In this document: piece by piece, positions 20,536 through 30,455 of the stretch
How positions within the stretch are numbered: position 1 is the first letter of the stretch
Layout: each line of letters opens with the position of its first letter
Assembly: GCF_014191875.1 (NCBI RefSeq)
Contig: NZ_JACHXD010000003.1
Coordinates: forward strand, 372,001 to 436,000
DNA: 64,000 nt
Direction: 5' to 3'
From: Pseudoduganella violacea
Lineage (GTDB): Bacteria; Pseudomonadota; Gammaproteobacteria; Burkholderiales; Burkholderiaceae_D
The notes under the pieces: model-generated
The model's database searches: none
What the model saw: the letters and a program-made list of their open reading frames with translations, nothing else
What the model was told of the DNA's origin: nothing
Made by a program: the position numbers and the translations under genes

Positions 20536-21759
20536 TTATGGCTTCGCTTTGTAATTGCGCACGGCGTTCAGGCTGTCGGCCAGCGTCGGCATTTCGATCG
20601 ACAGATTGCTGCCCTGGACCTGGCGCAGCAAGGCTTGCACGGTCTGGGTCTGCTTGGCGCGGGTGTCGAAATACTTGTGCAGCGATTCCTGCGCCGCCAG
20701 CAGGTCGGCGCGGAAAGCAGCCTCGTTGCGCGACAACAAGGCCATGCGCGCGTTCAGCAGGCGCAGTTTCAGGTTCTCGCGCAGGAAGTAAGCCTGGGTC
20801 GGCGACAGCATCAGCGCGTCCGGCGTTTCGATGCTGCGCACGCGGATCAGCTGGCGCACATCGGTCCACATCTCGCCGGTCCACTCGCCCCAGACGCCCT
20901 GGGCTTTTTGCAGCAATGTCGGCTCTTCCACCGGTTCCGGCGCGGCAGGCTTGCCGCCCTTGCCATGGGCCTTGGCCGGCTTGGCGGCCACCTTCTTCTC
21001 CGGCGGCGCGGGCAGGGTCGGCTTCTCGTCCGACAGCATGGGCAGGGTGTCGATCTGGGCGATGACGTTATCCAGGCGCACGGCCAGGCCCACCGAATCC
21101 ACGCTCGGCAGGGCTTTCAGCTTTTCCGTGTCCTTGGCGATGGCGCGGCGGATGGTGATGAATTGCGGCTTGTCGGAACGCGACAGGCTGCGGTCGGCAT
21201 TCTGCAGCGCGATCAGCGCGCCCGGCACATTGCCGGCCAGCTGCAGCTGCTGGCTGGCGGTGGACAGCACTTGCTCGATCTCGGCCAGCGCCCACTCGTC
21301 GCGGTTCTTCGACAGATCCTGGTAGAGCTGTTCCAGCGCCAGCTGCTGGCTTTGCGCTTCCAGCTGGCGGCCTTCCAGCAGGCCGGCCTTGATCTGCAAT
21401 TCCTTGGTCGATTCCTGCACCGAGCGCACCAGCTGGCCGGTCTCCACATTGGAGGCGTCGCTCTTTTGCAGGCGGCGCGCCAGCTCTTCGCGCAGGCCGC
21501 GGATCTGCTTGTGCGATGACCAAGCTTGCGCGGCCAGCAAAATGGCCAGCGGCAGCACGGCAAACGCCAGGCGGCGCTGCCAGATGTCGGTGGAGGACGG
21601 GCCGGACGCCGGCGTTGGCGCGGCGGGCGGTGGTACAGGCGGCAGCGGCGGAGTCCCCGCAGCGCCCGTGGCTTGCGCGTCCACGGTGGCTTGCGGCGCC
21701 GCGTCGGCTGCCTGCTTGGCTGGATCTGGTAAGGTAGGCAATTCGTTCATGGTCGTCAT
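20536..21759 (-). CDS. hemX: HemX, uroporphyrinogen-III C-methyltransferase-like membrane protein
   Basis: A 407-residue protein. A Pro/Ala-rich cytoplasmic N-terminus (1-60) precedes one TM helix at about 63-80, a coiled coil at about 83-150, and the HemX domain with LRVRSIETPDALML-type sequence near residue 310. Despite the database name it lacks a methyltransferase fold and probably has a structural role. The ATG at 21759 overlaps the hemD stop (ATGA), which decides this start over another ATG three codons in. A Lys/Ala-rich insert lies at about residue 250-270. Confidence 0.9.
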   Translation of the reverse strand: MTTMNELPTLPDPAKQAADAAPQATVDAQATGAAGTPPLPPVPPPAAPTPASGPSSTDIWQRRLAFAVLPLAILLAAQAWSSHKQIRGLREELARRLQKSDASNVETGQLVRSVQESTKELQIKAGLLEGRQLEAQSQQLALEQLYQDLSKNRDEWALAEIEQVLSTASQQLQLAGNVPGALIALQNADRSLSRSDKPQFITIRRAIAKDTEKLKALPSVDSVGLAVRLDNVIAQIDTLPMLSDEKPTLPAPPEKKVAAKPAKAHGKGGKPAAPEPVEEPTLLQKAQGVWGEWTGEMWTDVRQLIRVRSIETPDALMLSPTQAYFLRENLKLRLLNARMALLSRNEAAFRADLLAAQESLHKYFDTRAKQTQTVQALLRQVQGSNLSIEMPTLADSLNAVRNYKAKP

Positions 21760-22517
21760 TGTAACGCGGCGAGCAAGCGCTCGTCGCCTGATCCTGTGAG
21801 CGTGACCCGATGACAGCCCAGGGCATTTGCCGACTCGGCAATCCTGGCATGGGGCACGATCAAGTGTTGTTGTTGCATTTTTGCAACGCCGGCTTCCCCC
21901 TCGGCTTCGGCCACCAGGGCCAACAGGCCGCGCAAGGCTTCCGAGCTGGTGATGAACCAATCGTTGGGCCGGGCCAGCAGCGCGTGCAGGCGGGCCGCCA
22001 GCGCCGCGTCGAGCCGCGGCACGCTGCGGCGGTAGGCCGCCACGAACTGGACTTCGACGCCCGCCGCGCGCAAGCCATCGGCCATCAGTTCACGCCCGCT
22101 TTCGCCGCGCACGATCAGCACGCGCTTGCCGCGCAGGGCCGCCAGGTCCAGGGTTTGCAGCAGGTGTTCGGAATCGCTGAATTCGGCCTCGGCCGAACTC
22201 ACGATCTGCGCCTTGTCCGGCGTGATGCCGTGGGCGGCCAGCGCCAGGCGGCTGCCTTCGCCCAGCACGGCCAGCGTCACGCCGGCCGGCCAGGCCGCGA
22301 TATGGGCGAAGGCGGCGTCGATGGCGTTGGGCGAGACGAAGAACACCATGGCGTACGCGGCCAGGTCGGCCAGCGCGGCCTTGAGCGGCGCGGCATCGGC
22401 CAGCGGCGCGATCTCCAGCAGCGGCAGCACCTCGACCGGACGGCCGAGCGCTGCCACGCGCTCAGCCAGCGGCTGCGCTTGCGCCAGGGGGCGGGTGATG
22501 ATGACGGCGTCAGGCAT
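21756..22517 (-). CDS. hemD: Uroporphyrinogen-III synthase
   Basis: A 253-residue two-lobed enzyme that closes hydroxymethylbilane to uroporphyrinogen III with inversion of ring D. The weakly conserved family pattern is present: [18 protein letters not shown] at the start, [11 protein letters not shown] in lobe one, then [21 protein letters not shown] and [12 protein letters not shown]. The ATG at 22517 overlaps the hemC end by eight bases, and the end overlaps hemX. It is therefore tightly coupled within hemCDXY. Confidence 0.94.
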   Translation of the reverse strand: MPDAVIITRPLAQAQPLAERVAALGRPVEVLPLLEIAPLADAAPLKAALADLAAYAMVFFVSPNAIDAAFAHIAAWPAGVTLAVLGEGSRLALAAHGITPDKAQIVSSAEAEFSDSEHLLQTLDLAALRGKRVLIVRGESGRELMADGLRAAGVEVQFVAAYRRSVPRLDAALAARLHALLARPNDWFITSSEALRGLLALVAEAEGEAGVAKMQQQHLIVPHARIAESANALGCHRVTLTGSGDERLLAALQ

Positions 22518-23544
22518 CCGGGCTGGCTGCGGCTTCCGCCAGGCAGACCGACAGGATGTCGACCGCATCCTGCTGGCGCAGCAGTTCCGATACTTCCACG
22601 CCGAGCGCCTCGGCATCGGCGGCGGCGCCGCGCACCTCGGCGGCGGCCATGCGCTTGCCGTCCGGCGTGGCGACCATGGCGCGCAGGTGCATGTCGGCGC
22701 CGGTGACGGTGGCGTAAGCGGCCAGCGGCACCTGGCAGCTGCCGCCAAAGACCTTGGACACCTTGCGCTCGGCCGCCACGGCCTGCGCGGTCGGCAGGTG
22801 GTTCAGCGGCGCCAGCAGGGACAACAGGTCCAGGCCATCATTGCGCTCGGCGATTTCGATGGCCATGGCGCCCTGGCCTGCGGCCGGCAGGCTGGTGGCC
22901 GGGTCCAGCACGGCGCGGATGCGCTGTTCCAGGCCCAGGCGTTTCAGGCCGGCGGCGGCCAGGATGATGGCGGCGTAGTCGCCACGGTCCAATTTCGCCA
23001 GGCGGGTATCCAGATTGCCGCGCAGCGGCTTGATGACCAGGTGCGGGTAGCGCGCCGCGATCAGCGACTGGCGGCGCAGGCTGCTGGTGCCGACGACGGC
23101 GCCGGCCGGCAGCGCATCGAGCGAGGCGTAATCGCTGGAGACGAAGGCGTCGCGCGGGTCTTCGCGTTCCAGCACGGCGGCCAAGGCAAAGCCTGCGGGC
23201 AGCTCCATCGGCACGTCTTTCAGCGAATGCACCGCCAGATCGGCGCGGCCTTCGGCCATCGCCACCTCCAGCTCCTTGACGAACAGGCCCTTGCCGCCGA
23301 CCTTGGACAGGGTGCGGTCGAGAATTTGATCGCCGCGCGTCGTCATTCCGAGAATTTCAACGCTGCACTGCGGATATAATAAAGACAAGCGCGCGCGGAC
23401 ATGCTCGGCCTGCCACATGGCGAGCCGGCTTTCGCGCGAGGCGATCACCAATCTGGACGGGATCTGTTGGGCCAATTCGGATGTTTTCAAAACTGTTCTT
23501 TCGCTGTTGCTGACGCTCACCGGCGTTGGCCAGTTACTGTGCAT
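22510..23544 (-). CDS. hemC: Porphobilinogen deaminase (hydroxymethylbilane synthase)
   Basis: A 344-residue enzyme joining four porphobilinogen units. The dipyrromethane-cofactor cysteine is in [15 protein letters not shown] (Cys270). The substrate arginines lie in [10 protein letters not shown] and [14 protein letters not shown]. The first ~29 residues before [13 protein letters not shown] are longer than in E. coli; a start inside this stretch is possible. First gene of hemCDXY, divergent from ppc with about 95 bases between. Confidence 0.95.
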   Translation of the reverse strand: MHSNWPTPVSVSNSERTVLKTSELAQQIPSRLVIASRESRLAMWQAEHVRARLSLLYPQCSVEILGMTTRGDQILDRTLSKVGGKGLFVKELEVAMAEGRADLAVHSLKDVPMELPAGFALAAVLEREDPRDAFVSSDYASLDALPAGAVVGTSSLRRQSLIAARYPHLVIKPLRGNLDTRLAKLDRGDYAAIILAAAGLKRLGLEQRIRAVLDPATSLPAAGQGAMAIEIAERNDGLDLLSLLAPLNHLPTAQAVAAERKVSKVFGGSCQVPLAAYATVTGADMHLRAMVATPDGKRMAAAEVRGAAADAEALGVEVSELLRQQDAVDILSVCLAEAAASPDA

Positions 23545-23639
23545 GTTTTAAGACTATAAATTTTAGCATGCGCTTCCCCCTTGCAGCCGTGGCCAAAAGC
23601 CTTTGCACCGACATACATCATCTTTGTGACTCATCAATT

Positions 23640-26456
23640 ATGGTAAAACAAGCTAGTGCAACCGACGAACAAGCCGGCGCCGATAAAGACGCGCCATTGA
23701 AAGAAGATATCCGCCTGCTGGGCCGCCTGCTCGGCGACGTCTTGCGGGAACAGGAGGGCGAAGAGGTCTTCGCCGTGGTCGAGACCATCCGCCAGACCGC
23801 CGTGCGCTTCCGCCGCGAAGCCGACGTCGGCGCCGCCAAGGAACTGGACGGCATGCTCAAGATCCTCACCAAGGAGCAGACCATTTCGGTAGTGCGCGCC
23901 TTCTCCTACTTCTCCCACCTGGCCAATATCGCCGAGGACCAGCACCACATCCGGCGCCGCCGCGCCCACCTGCTGGCCGGCTCCACGCCGCAGCGCGGCA
24001 GCATCGGCCATGCCCTGTGCAAGCTGAAGGAGGCGGGCGTGGGTGAAGACACCGTCAAGGGCTTCTTCCAGGACGCCCTGATTTCCCCGGTGCTCACGGC
24101 CCACCCCACCGAAGTGCAGCGCAAATCCATCCTCGACGCGGAACACGATATCGCCCGCCTGCTGGCCGAACGCGACATGCCGCTGACGCCGAAGGAGCGC
24201 GCCGCCAACCAGCATATGCTGCGCGCCCGCGTCGCCACGCTGTGGCAGACCCGCATGCTGCGCTACTCCAAGCTGACCGTGGCCGACGAGATCGAAAATG
24301 CGCTGTCCTACTACCGCATCACCTTCCTGCGCGAGCTGCCGGCCCTGTATGACGATATCGAAGCCGATATCGCCGGCCAGTACGGCACGCCCGAAGCGCA
24401 GATCAATGCGCCCTACGTGCAAATGGGCAGCTGGATCGGCGGCGACCGCGATGGCAATCCGAATGTGAACGCCGGCACCATGCGCCACGCGCTGGAGCGC
24501 CAGGCCACCACCATCATGGACTTTTACCTGGACGAGGCCCATGCCCTGGGCGCCGAGCTGTCCTTGTCGACCCAGATCGTACGCTGCAGTCCCGAACTGC
24601 AAGCCCTGGCCGACGCTTCGCCCGACACCTCGGACCACCGTTCCGACGAACCTTACCGCCGCGCCCTGATCGGCATCTATGCGCGTCTGGCCAGCACGGC
24701 GCGCGAACTGGGCGCCACCAATATCCTGCGCAAGGAAGTGGGCCACGCCGAGCCGTATGCCAGTCCAGCCGCCTTCTCGGCCGACCTGCAACTGTTGATC
24801 GATTCGCTGGACGCCAACCACGGCGGCGCCCTGGCCCGCCCGCGCCTGACGACGCTGAAACGCGCCGCCGACATCTTCGGCTTCCACCTCGCGTCGCTGG
24901 ATATGCGCCAGAGTTCGGACATCCACGAGCGCGTGCTGGCCGAGCTGTTCGCCAAGGCCGGCGTGCAGGCCGACTACGCGGCGCTGGACGAGGATGCCAA
25001 GGTCAAGCTGCTGCTGGCCGAGCTGGCGCAATCGCGCCTGCTGTTCTCGCCCTATCTCGAGTACTCGGCCGAAACCGATTCCGAGCTGACCATCCTGCGC
25101 GCGGCGCGCGAAATCCGCCAGCGCTACGGCGCGCGCGCCATCCGCAACTACATCATCTCGCACACGGAAACCGTGTCCGACCTGCTGGAAGTGCTGGTGC
25201 TGCAGCAGGAAACCGGCCTGCTGCGCCGCAGCGCCGAGGGCGAGAGCACGCTCGACCTGATGGTGATCCCGCTGTTCGAGACCATTCCCGACCTGCAGCG
25301 CGCGGCCGGCATCATGGAAAGCGTGATGGCCCTGCCGCTGGTCAAGCAGCTGATCGCCAAGCAGGGACAGATCCAGGAAGTGATGCTGGGCTATTCCGAC
25401 TCCAACAAGGACGGCGGCTTCCTCACCTCCAACTGGGAACTGTACAAGGCCGAGGTCAGCCTGGTCGAGATCTTCGCCAAAGCCGGCGTCAAGCTGCGCC
25501 TGTTCCATGGCCGCGGCGGCACGGTCGGCCGCGGCGGCGGCCCAAGCTATGAAGCCATCCTGGCCCAGCCCAAGGGCACGGTAAACGGCCAGATCCGCTT
25601 GACCGAACAGGGCGAGATCATCGCCTCCAAGTTCTCCAACGCCGAAATCGGGCGCCGCAACCTGGAGCTGCTGGTGGCCGCCACGCTGGAAGCGAGCCTG
25701 ACCCCGCCCGCCTCGGACCAGGGCCAGAAGACCCAGCTGGCGCGTTTCGAATCCGTGATGGCCGAGATTTCCGGCCTGGCCTACAAGGCTTACCGCAACC
25801 TGGTGTACGAAACCCCGGGCTTCACCGACTACTTCTTCGCCGCCACGCCGATTGCCGAAATCGCGGAGCTGAACCTCGGTTCGCGTCCCGCCTCGCGCAA
25901 GTCGACCAAGCGCATCGAAGACTTGCGCGCCATTCCCTGGGGCTTCTCCTGGGGCCAATGCCGCCTGCTGCTGCCGGGCTGGTACGGCTTCGGCAGCGCC
26001 GTGGGCGGCTGGATGGCGGCGGGCAAGCGCGAAGAGCGCCTGGCCCAGTTGCGCGATATGGTGCAGCACTGGCCCTTCTTCGCCACTCTGCTGTCGAATA
26101 TGGACATGGTGCTGGCCAAGACCGACCTGGCGATCGCCTCGCGCTACGCCGAGCTGGTGGCGGACAAGGAACTGCGCGAGCGCATCTTCAAGCGCATCAC
26201 CGAGGAATACGCGCTCACGCTGGAATGCCTGGAAGCGATCACCGGCGCGCGCGACCGCCTGGCCGGCAATCCGCTGCTGGCGCGTTCCATCACCAACCGC
26301 TTCCCCTACCTCGATCCGCTCAACCACTTGCAGGTTGAATTGATCAAGCGCCGCCGCACCCTCAGCGCGGAATCGGATCTGGCGGACCCGCGCGTGCACC
26401 GCGGCATCCACCTGTCCATCAACGGCGTGGCAGCGGGCCTGCGCAACACCGGCTAA
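23640..26456 (+). CDS. ppc: Phosphoenolpyruvate carboxylase
   Basis: A 938-residue enzyme that carboxylates PEP to oxaloacetate to refill the TCA cycle. Catalytic blocks are intact: [13 protein letters not shown] with the essential His near 154, [15 protein letters not shown] near 265, [14 protein letters not shown], and [14 protein letters not shown] near 622. The conserved C-terminal NTG is the last tripeptide. I chose the ATG at 23640 ([13 protein letters not shown]); the frame stays open 38 codons upstream without similarity. Followed by a strong terminator. Regulation is probably allosteric as in the family. Confidence 0.96.
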   Translation: MVKQASATDEQAGADKDAPLKEDIRLLGRLLGDVLREQEGEEVFAVVETIRQTAVRFRREADVGAAKELDGMLKILTKEQTISVVRAFSYFSHLANIAEDQHHIRRRRAHLLAGSTPQRGSIGHALCKLKEAGVGEDTVKGFFQDALISPVLTAHPTEVQRKSILDAEHDIARLLAERDMPLTPKERAANQHMLRARVATLWQTRMLRYSKLTVADEIENALSYYRITFLRELPALYDDIEADIAGQYGTPEAQINAPYVQMGSWIGGDRDGNPNVNAGTMRHALERQATTIMDFYLDEAHALGAELSLSTQIVRCSPELQALADASPDTSDHRSDEPYRRALIGIYARLASTARELGATNILRKEVGHAEPYASPAAFSADLQLLIDSLDANHGGALARPRLTTLKRAADIFGFHLASLDMRQSSDIHERVLAELFAKAGVQADYAALDEDAKVKLLLAELAQSRLLFSPYLEYSAETDSELTILRAAREIRQRYGARAIRNYIISHTETVSDLLEVLVLQQETGLLRRSAEGESTLDLMVIPLFETIPDLQRAAGIMESVMALPLVKQLIAKQGQIQEVMLGYSDSNKDGGFLTSNWELYKAEVSLVEIFAKAGVKLRLFHGRGGTVGRGGGPSYEAILAQPKGTVNGQIRLTEQGEIIASKFSNAEIGRRNLELLVAATLEASLTPPASDQGQKTQLARFESVMAEISGLAYKAYRNLVYETPGFTDYFFAATPIAEIAELNLGSRPASRKSTKRIEDLRAIPWGFSWGQCRLLLPGWYGFGSAVGGWMAAGKREERLAQLRDMVQHWPFFATLLSNMDMVLAKTDLAIASRYAELVADKELRERIFKRITEEYALTLECLEAITGARDRLAGNPLLARSITNRFPYLDPLNHLQVELIKRRRTLSAESDLADPRVHRGIHLSINGVAAGLRNTG

Positions 26457-26476
26457 GACTTTTCGGCCGCAAGGAA

Positions 26477-26515
26477 AACGCCGCCCGCGCCAGCAATGGC
26501 GGGCGGCGTTTTTTT
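26477..26515 (+). terminator. Terminator of ppc
   Basis: Perfect 12-bp stem AACGCCGCCCGC/GCGGGCGGCGTT followed by seven T. The T-run overlaps the stop of the convergent gene. Confidence 0.92.
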
Positions 26516-27197
26516 AATACAGCGTGGTTTGCAGGCGGCCCGGCAGGTCGCGGTCGTACTGGACACCGTCGATGGCGGACTTGCTCAACTCCTGCAGCAC
26601 CGTGCCCAGGCTGGGCAGGCTGGCCGGCTCGCGCTGCGCGTCCGGCTGCCACAGGCGCGAACGGATCAAGGCGCGAGAGCACTGGAAAAACACCGACTCC
26701 ACCCGCACCGCCAGCACCGTGCGCGGCGCCTTGCCATCGACGGCAAAGCGCTCCAGCAATGGCGGGTCGACGAGAATCGCGGCGCGGCCATGCACGCGCA
26801 GGGTTTCGCCCACGCCCGGCACCATGAACAGCAGCGCCACGCGCGGATCGGCAACGATATTACGCAGGCTATCGACGCGGTTATTGCCGCGCCGGTCCGG
26901 CAGCAGCAAGGTCTTTTCATCTTCCACCACGACGAAACCGGCCGGATCGCCACGCGGCGAAGCATCCAGGCCGTCAGGGCCGGCCGTCGCCAGCACGGCG
27001 AAAGGCGCCGCCTCGATGAAGGCGCGGTAATGCGGGTGGATGTAATCGACTTCCTTGACGACGGAAGCCTGGCCCGGCTTGCCGTACAGCGCTTCGAGCG
27101 CCTGCGGATCGGTGATGCGGTGGGGGTTGCTGCTCCAGTCCACGGGTGTTTCCTCTTCGCTGGCGGGTAAAGGCCGCAAAGTTAGCATATTTTGCAT
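26514..27197 (-). CDS. Pyridoxamine 5'-phosphate oxidase-family flavoprotein (MSMEG_1061 type)
   Basis: A 227-residue split-barrel protein: FIEAAPFAVLATAGPDGLDA, SPRGDPAGFV and LLLPDRRGNNRVDSL are the FMN-binding blocks of the PPOX family, with a C-terminal SRALIRSRLW element typical of the MSMEG_1061 branch. It probably binds FMN, and the reaction is unknown. It is not PdxH: the PLP-binding C-terminus is absent. Its stop lies inside the ppc terminator. Divergent from the DUF2807 gene. Confidence 0.82.
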   Translation of the reverse strand: MQNMLTLRPLPASEEETPVDWSSNPHRITDPQALEALYGKPGQASVVKEVDYIHPHYRAFIEAAPFAVLATAGPDGLDASPRGDPAGFVVVEDEKTLLLPDRRGNNRVDSLRNIVADPRVALLFMVPGVGETLRVHGRAAILVDPPLLERFAVDGKAPRTVLAVRVESVFFQCSRALIRSRLWQPDAQREPASLPSLGTVLQELSKSAIDGVQYDRDLPGRLQTTLY

Positions 27198-27295
27198 TTC
27201 ATCGGCGAAAAGCGGCCGTTCGTCGCAAGCCGGCCAGCGGTACGCGAAACTACGTACAATGTTTTCATCACAACCATTATAAGAAGGACACCGCC

Positions 27296-27922
27296 ATGCT
27301 GCGTACGCTGCTGCTCACCACCCTGCTGTTCTCCGCCTCCGTCCACGCCGCCGAAGAAAGCCGCAAGCTGGCGCCCTTCAACGCCGTCAACAGCCGCGGC
27401 CCCTTCGTGATCAAGGTCGAGGCGGGCAAGGCGCAGTCCGTCGTCATCCGCGGGCGCGAGGATTACATCACCCAGGTTGAAACCCAGGTCGTCAACGGCG
27501 AACTGCTGCTCTACTACAAGGACAAGGACCGCCAGAAGAGCAAAACCTTGGACGGCATGGACATCGTCATCACCGTGCCGGCGCTGAGCAAATACCAGCA
27601 GGAAGGCGCGGGCGAAACCATTTTGCGCAATCTGGCCGGCGAGCGCGTGGACATCAGCTATCGCGGCGCCGGCCGCCTGGAGGCGAGCGGCAAGGTCAAG
27701 CTGCTGCGCCTGAAAGCCCAAGGCGTGGGCGAAGTCAATACCAAGGCTCTGCTGGCCGAAAACGCCGACGTCAATTTCGAAGGCATGGGCGACGTCAGCA
27801 TCTACGCCAGCGGCACCCTGAACGCCGTCGTGCGCGGCATGGGCAATATGAGCTACTACGGCCACCCCAAAACCCTGAACAAATCGGTCCAGGGCATGGG
27901 CAGCGTGAAGGCGGGCGACTAG
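27296..27922 (+). CDS. Exported DUF2807 (GIN-domain) protein
   Basis: A 208-residue protein with a signal peptide (MLRTLLLTTLLFSASVHA, cleavage after HAA or nearby). The mature part is a right-handed beta-solenoid of the DUF2807 kind: repeated short strands with Gly turns, such as EGAGETILRN, RGAGRLEASG, EGMGDVSIYASG and RGMGNMSYYGHP. It is probably periplasmic or surface-attached; function is unknown. The ATG at 27296 follows AAGGA and starts the signal peptide. A paralog lies at 42148-42930. Confidence 0.85.
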   Translation: MLRTLLLTTLLFSASVHAAEESRKLAPFNAVNSRGPFVIKVEAGKAQSVVIRGREDYITQVETQVVNGELLLYYKDKDRQKSKTLDGMDIVITVPALSKYQQEGAGETILRNLAGERVDISYRGAGRLEASGKVKLLRLKAQGVGEVNTKALLAENADVNFEGMGDVSIYASGTLNAVVRGMGNMSYYGHPKTLNKSVQGMGSVKAGD

Positions 27923-27931
27923 GCCGTCGGC

Positions 27932-28384
27932 TCAAGCCTCCAGCGGGATCGGATTGCGCAAGCTGACGTTGAGCAGGTTCCAGGCGTTGATGGTGACGAT
28001 GACGAAGCCCAGTTCGGCGATTTCCTCGTCGCTGAAGTGCTGCTGCAACTGGGCGAATTCGGCGTCGCTCGGGTCGGTGCGCGGGATGCCGGTCACCAGC
28101 TCGGCCCAATGCAGGGCAGCGCGTTCGCGTTCGGTGAAGAAGGGAGCTTCGCGCCAGCCGGCGACGGCGTTGGCGTGGCGCGGTTCGACTTCCATCTTGA
28201 TCAGGTCGCGCCAGTGCATGTCGATGCAGTAAGCGCAGCCGTTGATCTGCGAGACGCGCAGCAGGACCAGGTCCACCAGGCGCTTGCCCAGGAGTTCGGT
28301 GCGCAGGCCGTTGGACAGGGCCAGCAGGTTCTGGAAGCCTTTCGGGGCCAGTTGGTAGTATGCGATGCGTGCTTTGGCGCTCAT
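27932..28384 (-). CDS. AhpD-like carboxymuconolactone decarboxylase family protein
   Basis: A 150-residue helical protein with the AhpD redox motif in VSQINGCAYCIDMHWRDL (CxxC plus a His three residues on). Such proteins act as alkylhydroperoxidase-type peroxidases or thiol reductases. The gene lies directly downstream of an ECF41 sigma factor, and the region between holds a match to the ECF41 promoter. ECF41 sigma genes are known to sit beside carboxymuconolactone decarboxylase-like genes and to drive them. The start at 28384 is set by the family N-terminus. Confidence 0.9.
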   Translation of the reverse strand: MSAKARIAYYQLAPKGFQNLLALSNGLRTELLGKRLVDLVLLRVSQINGCAYCIDMHWRDLIKMEVEPRHANAVAGWREAPFFTERERAALHWAELVTGIPRTDPSDAEFAQLQQHFSDEEIAELGFVIVTINAWNLLNVSLRNPIPLEA

Positions 28385-28439
28385 AGTATGCCTTTCGGTT
28401 GGTAGCGGAAACCGCCCTTTGCGGCTTCCATACCCATAA

Positions 28440-28466
28440 GACGCGGCACGCATCCGGCTTGTGACA
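28440..28466 (-). promoter_or_regulatory. ECF41-type promoter of the AhpD-like gene
   Basis: On the minus strand TGTCACA (28466-28460) is followed after 16 bases by CGTC (28443-28440), about 56 bases before the ATG. TGTCACA and CGTC are the known -35 and -10 elements recognised by ECF41 sigma factors. It lies in the gap between the sigma gene and its probable target. Confidence 0.8.
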
Positions 28467-28493
28467 GCTTTGCGCAAAAAAATTTAAAAAATC

Positions 28494-29387
28494 TTAAATC
28501 GTCTGCGGCAGGCCGGCCAGCTTGTCCGGATTGCGCACGGCGTAGATGCCGACAATGCGCTCGCCGTCCACCACGAAACTCTGGGCCGATTCCAGCTTGC
28601 CTTCCACATAGCGCAGGAAACCCGGCTCGCCATTGACCATGGCCATGCGGTAGACGATCTGGCCGCCATGTTTGGCCAGCATGCCGGCGTACAGGTCGGC
28701 CACGAAGTCGGTGCCGCCCACCCGGCCATGGAAGGAGGGCACTTTGCCGCCGCCATCGCCCACCAGCGTGACATCCTCATCCAGCAGCGCCTTGATCGCA
28801 TCGCGCTGGCCGCTGCCGGCGGCCTGCATGAATTTGGCGAGCAGGCTGCGGTGGGCTTCTTTTGGCACCTCGAAGCGCACCCGGTCCTGCTGCACGCGCT
28901 CGCTGGCGCGGTGCACCATCTGGCGGCAGGCCGCTTCGCTCTTGCCGATCAGCTCAGCCACTTCGGCGTAGTCATGGTCGAAGACCTGGCGCAGCAGGAA
29001 GGCGGCGCGCTCCTCGGGCGACAGGCGCTCCAGCACCCACATACAGGCCATCGACAGCTCGCTCGCCATTTCAGCCGCCGCTTCCGGCGTATTTTCATCC
29101 AGCGCCTCGACCAGCGGCTCGGGCAACCACCAGCCCACATAGGATTCGCGCTCGGCCTTGGCGGCGCGCAGGCGGTCGATGGAAAGCCGGGTCACGATCG
29201 TCACCAGCCAGGCTTCGGACGATTGCACCGCGCTCTTGTCGCTGCCATACCAGCGCAGCCAGGCGTCCTGCAGGATGTCCTCGGCATCGGCACGCGTGCC
29301 GAGCATGCGATAGGCGATGGCGAACAGGCGCGGGCGCAGCGCGGCGAAGGCATGGGTGTCGGCGGGGATGGGCGGCGTCTCTTGCAT
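28494..29387 (-). CDS. ECF41-group sigma factor (SigJ-like) with C-terminal SnoaL-like domain
   Basis: A 297-residue sigma factor. Sigma-2 ([20 protein letters not shown]) and sigma-4 ([20 protein letters not shown]) are joined by a linker with the ECF41 motif WLPEP. The C-terminal SnoaL-like extension carries the two other group motifs, DGGGK and NPDKL. In this group the extension replaces an anti-sigma factor and tunes activity. The likely target is the AhpD-like gene downstream. The gene starts 12 bases past a GNAT gene and may be co-transcribed with it. The inducing signal is unknown. Confidence 0.92.
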   Translation of the reverse strand: MQETPPIPADTHAFAALRPRLFAIAYRMLGTRADAEDILQDAWLRWYGSDKSAVQSSEAWLVTIVTRLSIDRLRAAKAERESYVGWWLPEPLVEALDENTPEAAAEMASELSMACMWVLERLSPEERAAFLLRQVFDHDYAEVAELIGKSEAACRQMVHRASERVQQDRVRFEVPKEAHRSLLAKFMQAAGSGQRDAIKALLDEDVTLVGDGGGKVPSFHGRVGGTDFVADLYAGMLAKHGGQIVYRMAMVNGEPGFLRYVEGKLESAQSFVVDGERIVGIYAVRNPDKLAGLPQTI

Positions 29388-29399
29388 ATACTGTTTACA

Positions 29400-30062
29400 T
29401 TATTTAGTCAGTTGCGCGTGGCGCAGTTCGCGGGTGGGCGCAAAGCCCATGCTTTGGTACAGCGCGCGGGCGCGCGCGTTGGCCGCGCCCACATGCAGCA
29501 TCGGCGTGACGCCCTGTTCCAGCATGCCGTGCATGATATGGCTGACCAGCAGGCGCGCATGGCCCCGCCCCGTATGCTCGGGATGAGTGCAGACCGCGCT
29601 GATCTCGCGCCAGCGGCCCAGGTCCATGCGCTCGCCGCTCAAGGCGATCAGCCGGCCCGCCTCGCGCAAGCCGATATAGCGGCCCAGCTCACCGGTGCGC
29701 GGGCGGAAATAGCCGGGAAAGGCCAATGCCGTCAGCGCCTGCATGGCGGGATCGTCCGCCGCCAATTCGCAGATGGCGGCGGCGGGTGGCGCGGCCAGCG
29801 CGCCGCCCTGATACACCATTTGCAGCACCGCGCCGAGCTCCTTCAGCTGCCAGCCGGACGCCAGCCGTGGCAGCGCGCCGAGGAAGTAATTGCCCGCGCC
29901 GATCCGCAGCAGCGCCTCGTCATCCAGCAGGAGGTCCGGCTCCGCCACGGCGCCGAAAGGCGCGATATCGGAGGGGAAGCACAGCGCGGCACCGGCCGCC
30001 TGCGCCAGATGGGACTGGGCGCTGATGAGCGCCGTCCAGATGGGGTTTTCCAATTCCTTCAC
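29400..30062 (-). CDS. GNAT family N-acetyltransferase
   Basis: A 220-residue acetyltransferase with the C-terminal FR47-like GNAT core: [20 protein letters not shown] (acetyl-CoA P-loop) and [19 protein letters not shown]. The N-terminal half is variable, as is common in such two-part GNATs. I chose a GTG start at 30062 because AGGAG lies eight bases upstream and it begins [13 protein letters not shown]; the open frame upstream is antisense to yjdM. Substrate unknown. Confidence 0.82.
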   Translation of the reverse strand: MKELENPIWTALISAQSHLAQAAGAALCFPSDIAPFGAVAEPDLLLDDEALLRIGAGNYFLGALPRLASGWQLKELGAVLQMVYQGGALAAPPAAAICELAADDPAMQALTALAFPGYFRPRTGELGRYIGLREAGRLIALSGERMDLGRWREISAVCTHPEHTGRGHARLLVSHIMHGMLEQGVTPMLHVGAANARARALYQSMGFAPTRELRHAQLTK

Positions 30063-30116
30063 TGCCGCTCCTGCCTCAGGTTGTATACTACTGCTTTTGT
30101 CTGGAACAAAATCATT

Positions 30117-30455
30117 ATGAGTACCCTGCCACCTTGCCCTCAATGCCAGTCCGAATTCACCTACGAGGACGGCGCCATGCTGGTGTGCCCGGAATGCGCG
30201 CACGAATGGTCGGCCGGCGCCGCCGACGCGGCTGACAGCGTGCGCGTCTACCGCGACGCCTCCGGCAATGTCCTGCAGGATGGGGATACTGTCACCGTTA
30301 TCAAGGATCTCAAGCCAAAAGGTTCGGGCGGCGTGATCAAGCAAGGCACCAAGGTGAAGAATATCCGCCTGGTCGACAACGATCACGATATCGACTGCAA
30401 GATCGACGGTTTCGGCGCCATGAGCCTGAAATCGGAATTCGTCAGGAAGGTTTAA
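30117..30455 (+). CDS. yjdM: YjdM/PhnA family zinc-ribbon protein
   Basis: A 112-residue protein. An N-terminal zinc ribbon with CPQC and CPECAHEW (residues about 8-30) precedes the conserved domain with [27 protein letters not shown] and the family end LKSEFVRKV. Once named alkylphosphonate uptake protein PhnA, it is not a phosphonoacetate hydrolase, and its role is unclear. The ATG at 30117 is the family start. The end overlaps panE convergently by 14 bases. Confidence 0.93.
   Translation: MSTLPPCPQCQSEFTYEDGAMLVCPECAHEWSAGAADAADSVRVYRDASGNVLQDGDTVTVIKDLKPKGSGGVIKQGTKVKNIRLVDNDHDIDCKIDGFGAMSLKSEFVRKV

Noticed and set aside
23634..26411. Minus-strand open frame of about 925 codons antisense to ppc
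   Set aside because: Same antisense artefact; repetitive His/Gly/Gln composition and no family pattern.
28668..30116. Extension of the yjdM frame about 480 codons upstream
   Set aside because: It is antisense to the ECF41 and GNAT genes and has no similarity; yjdM has a normal ATG at 30117.
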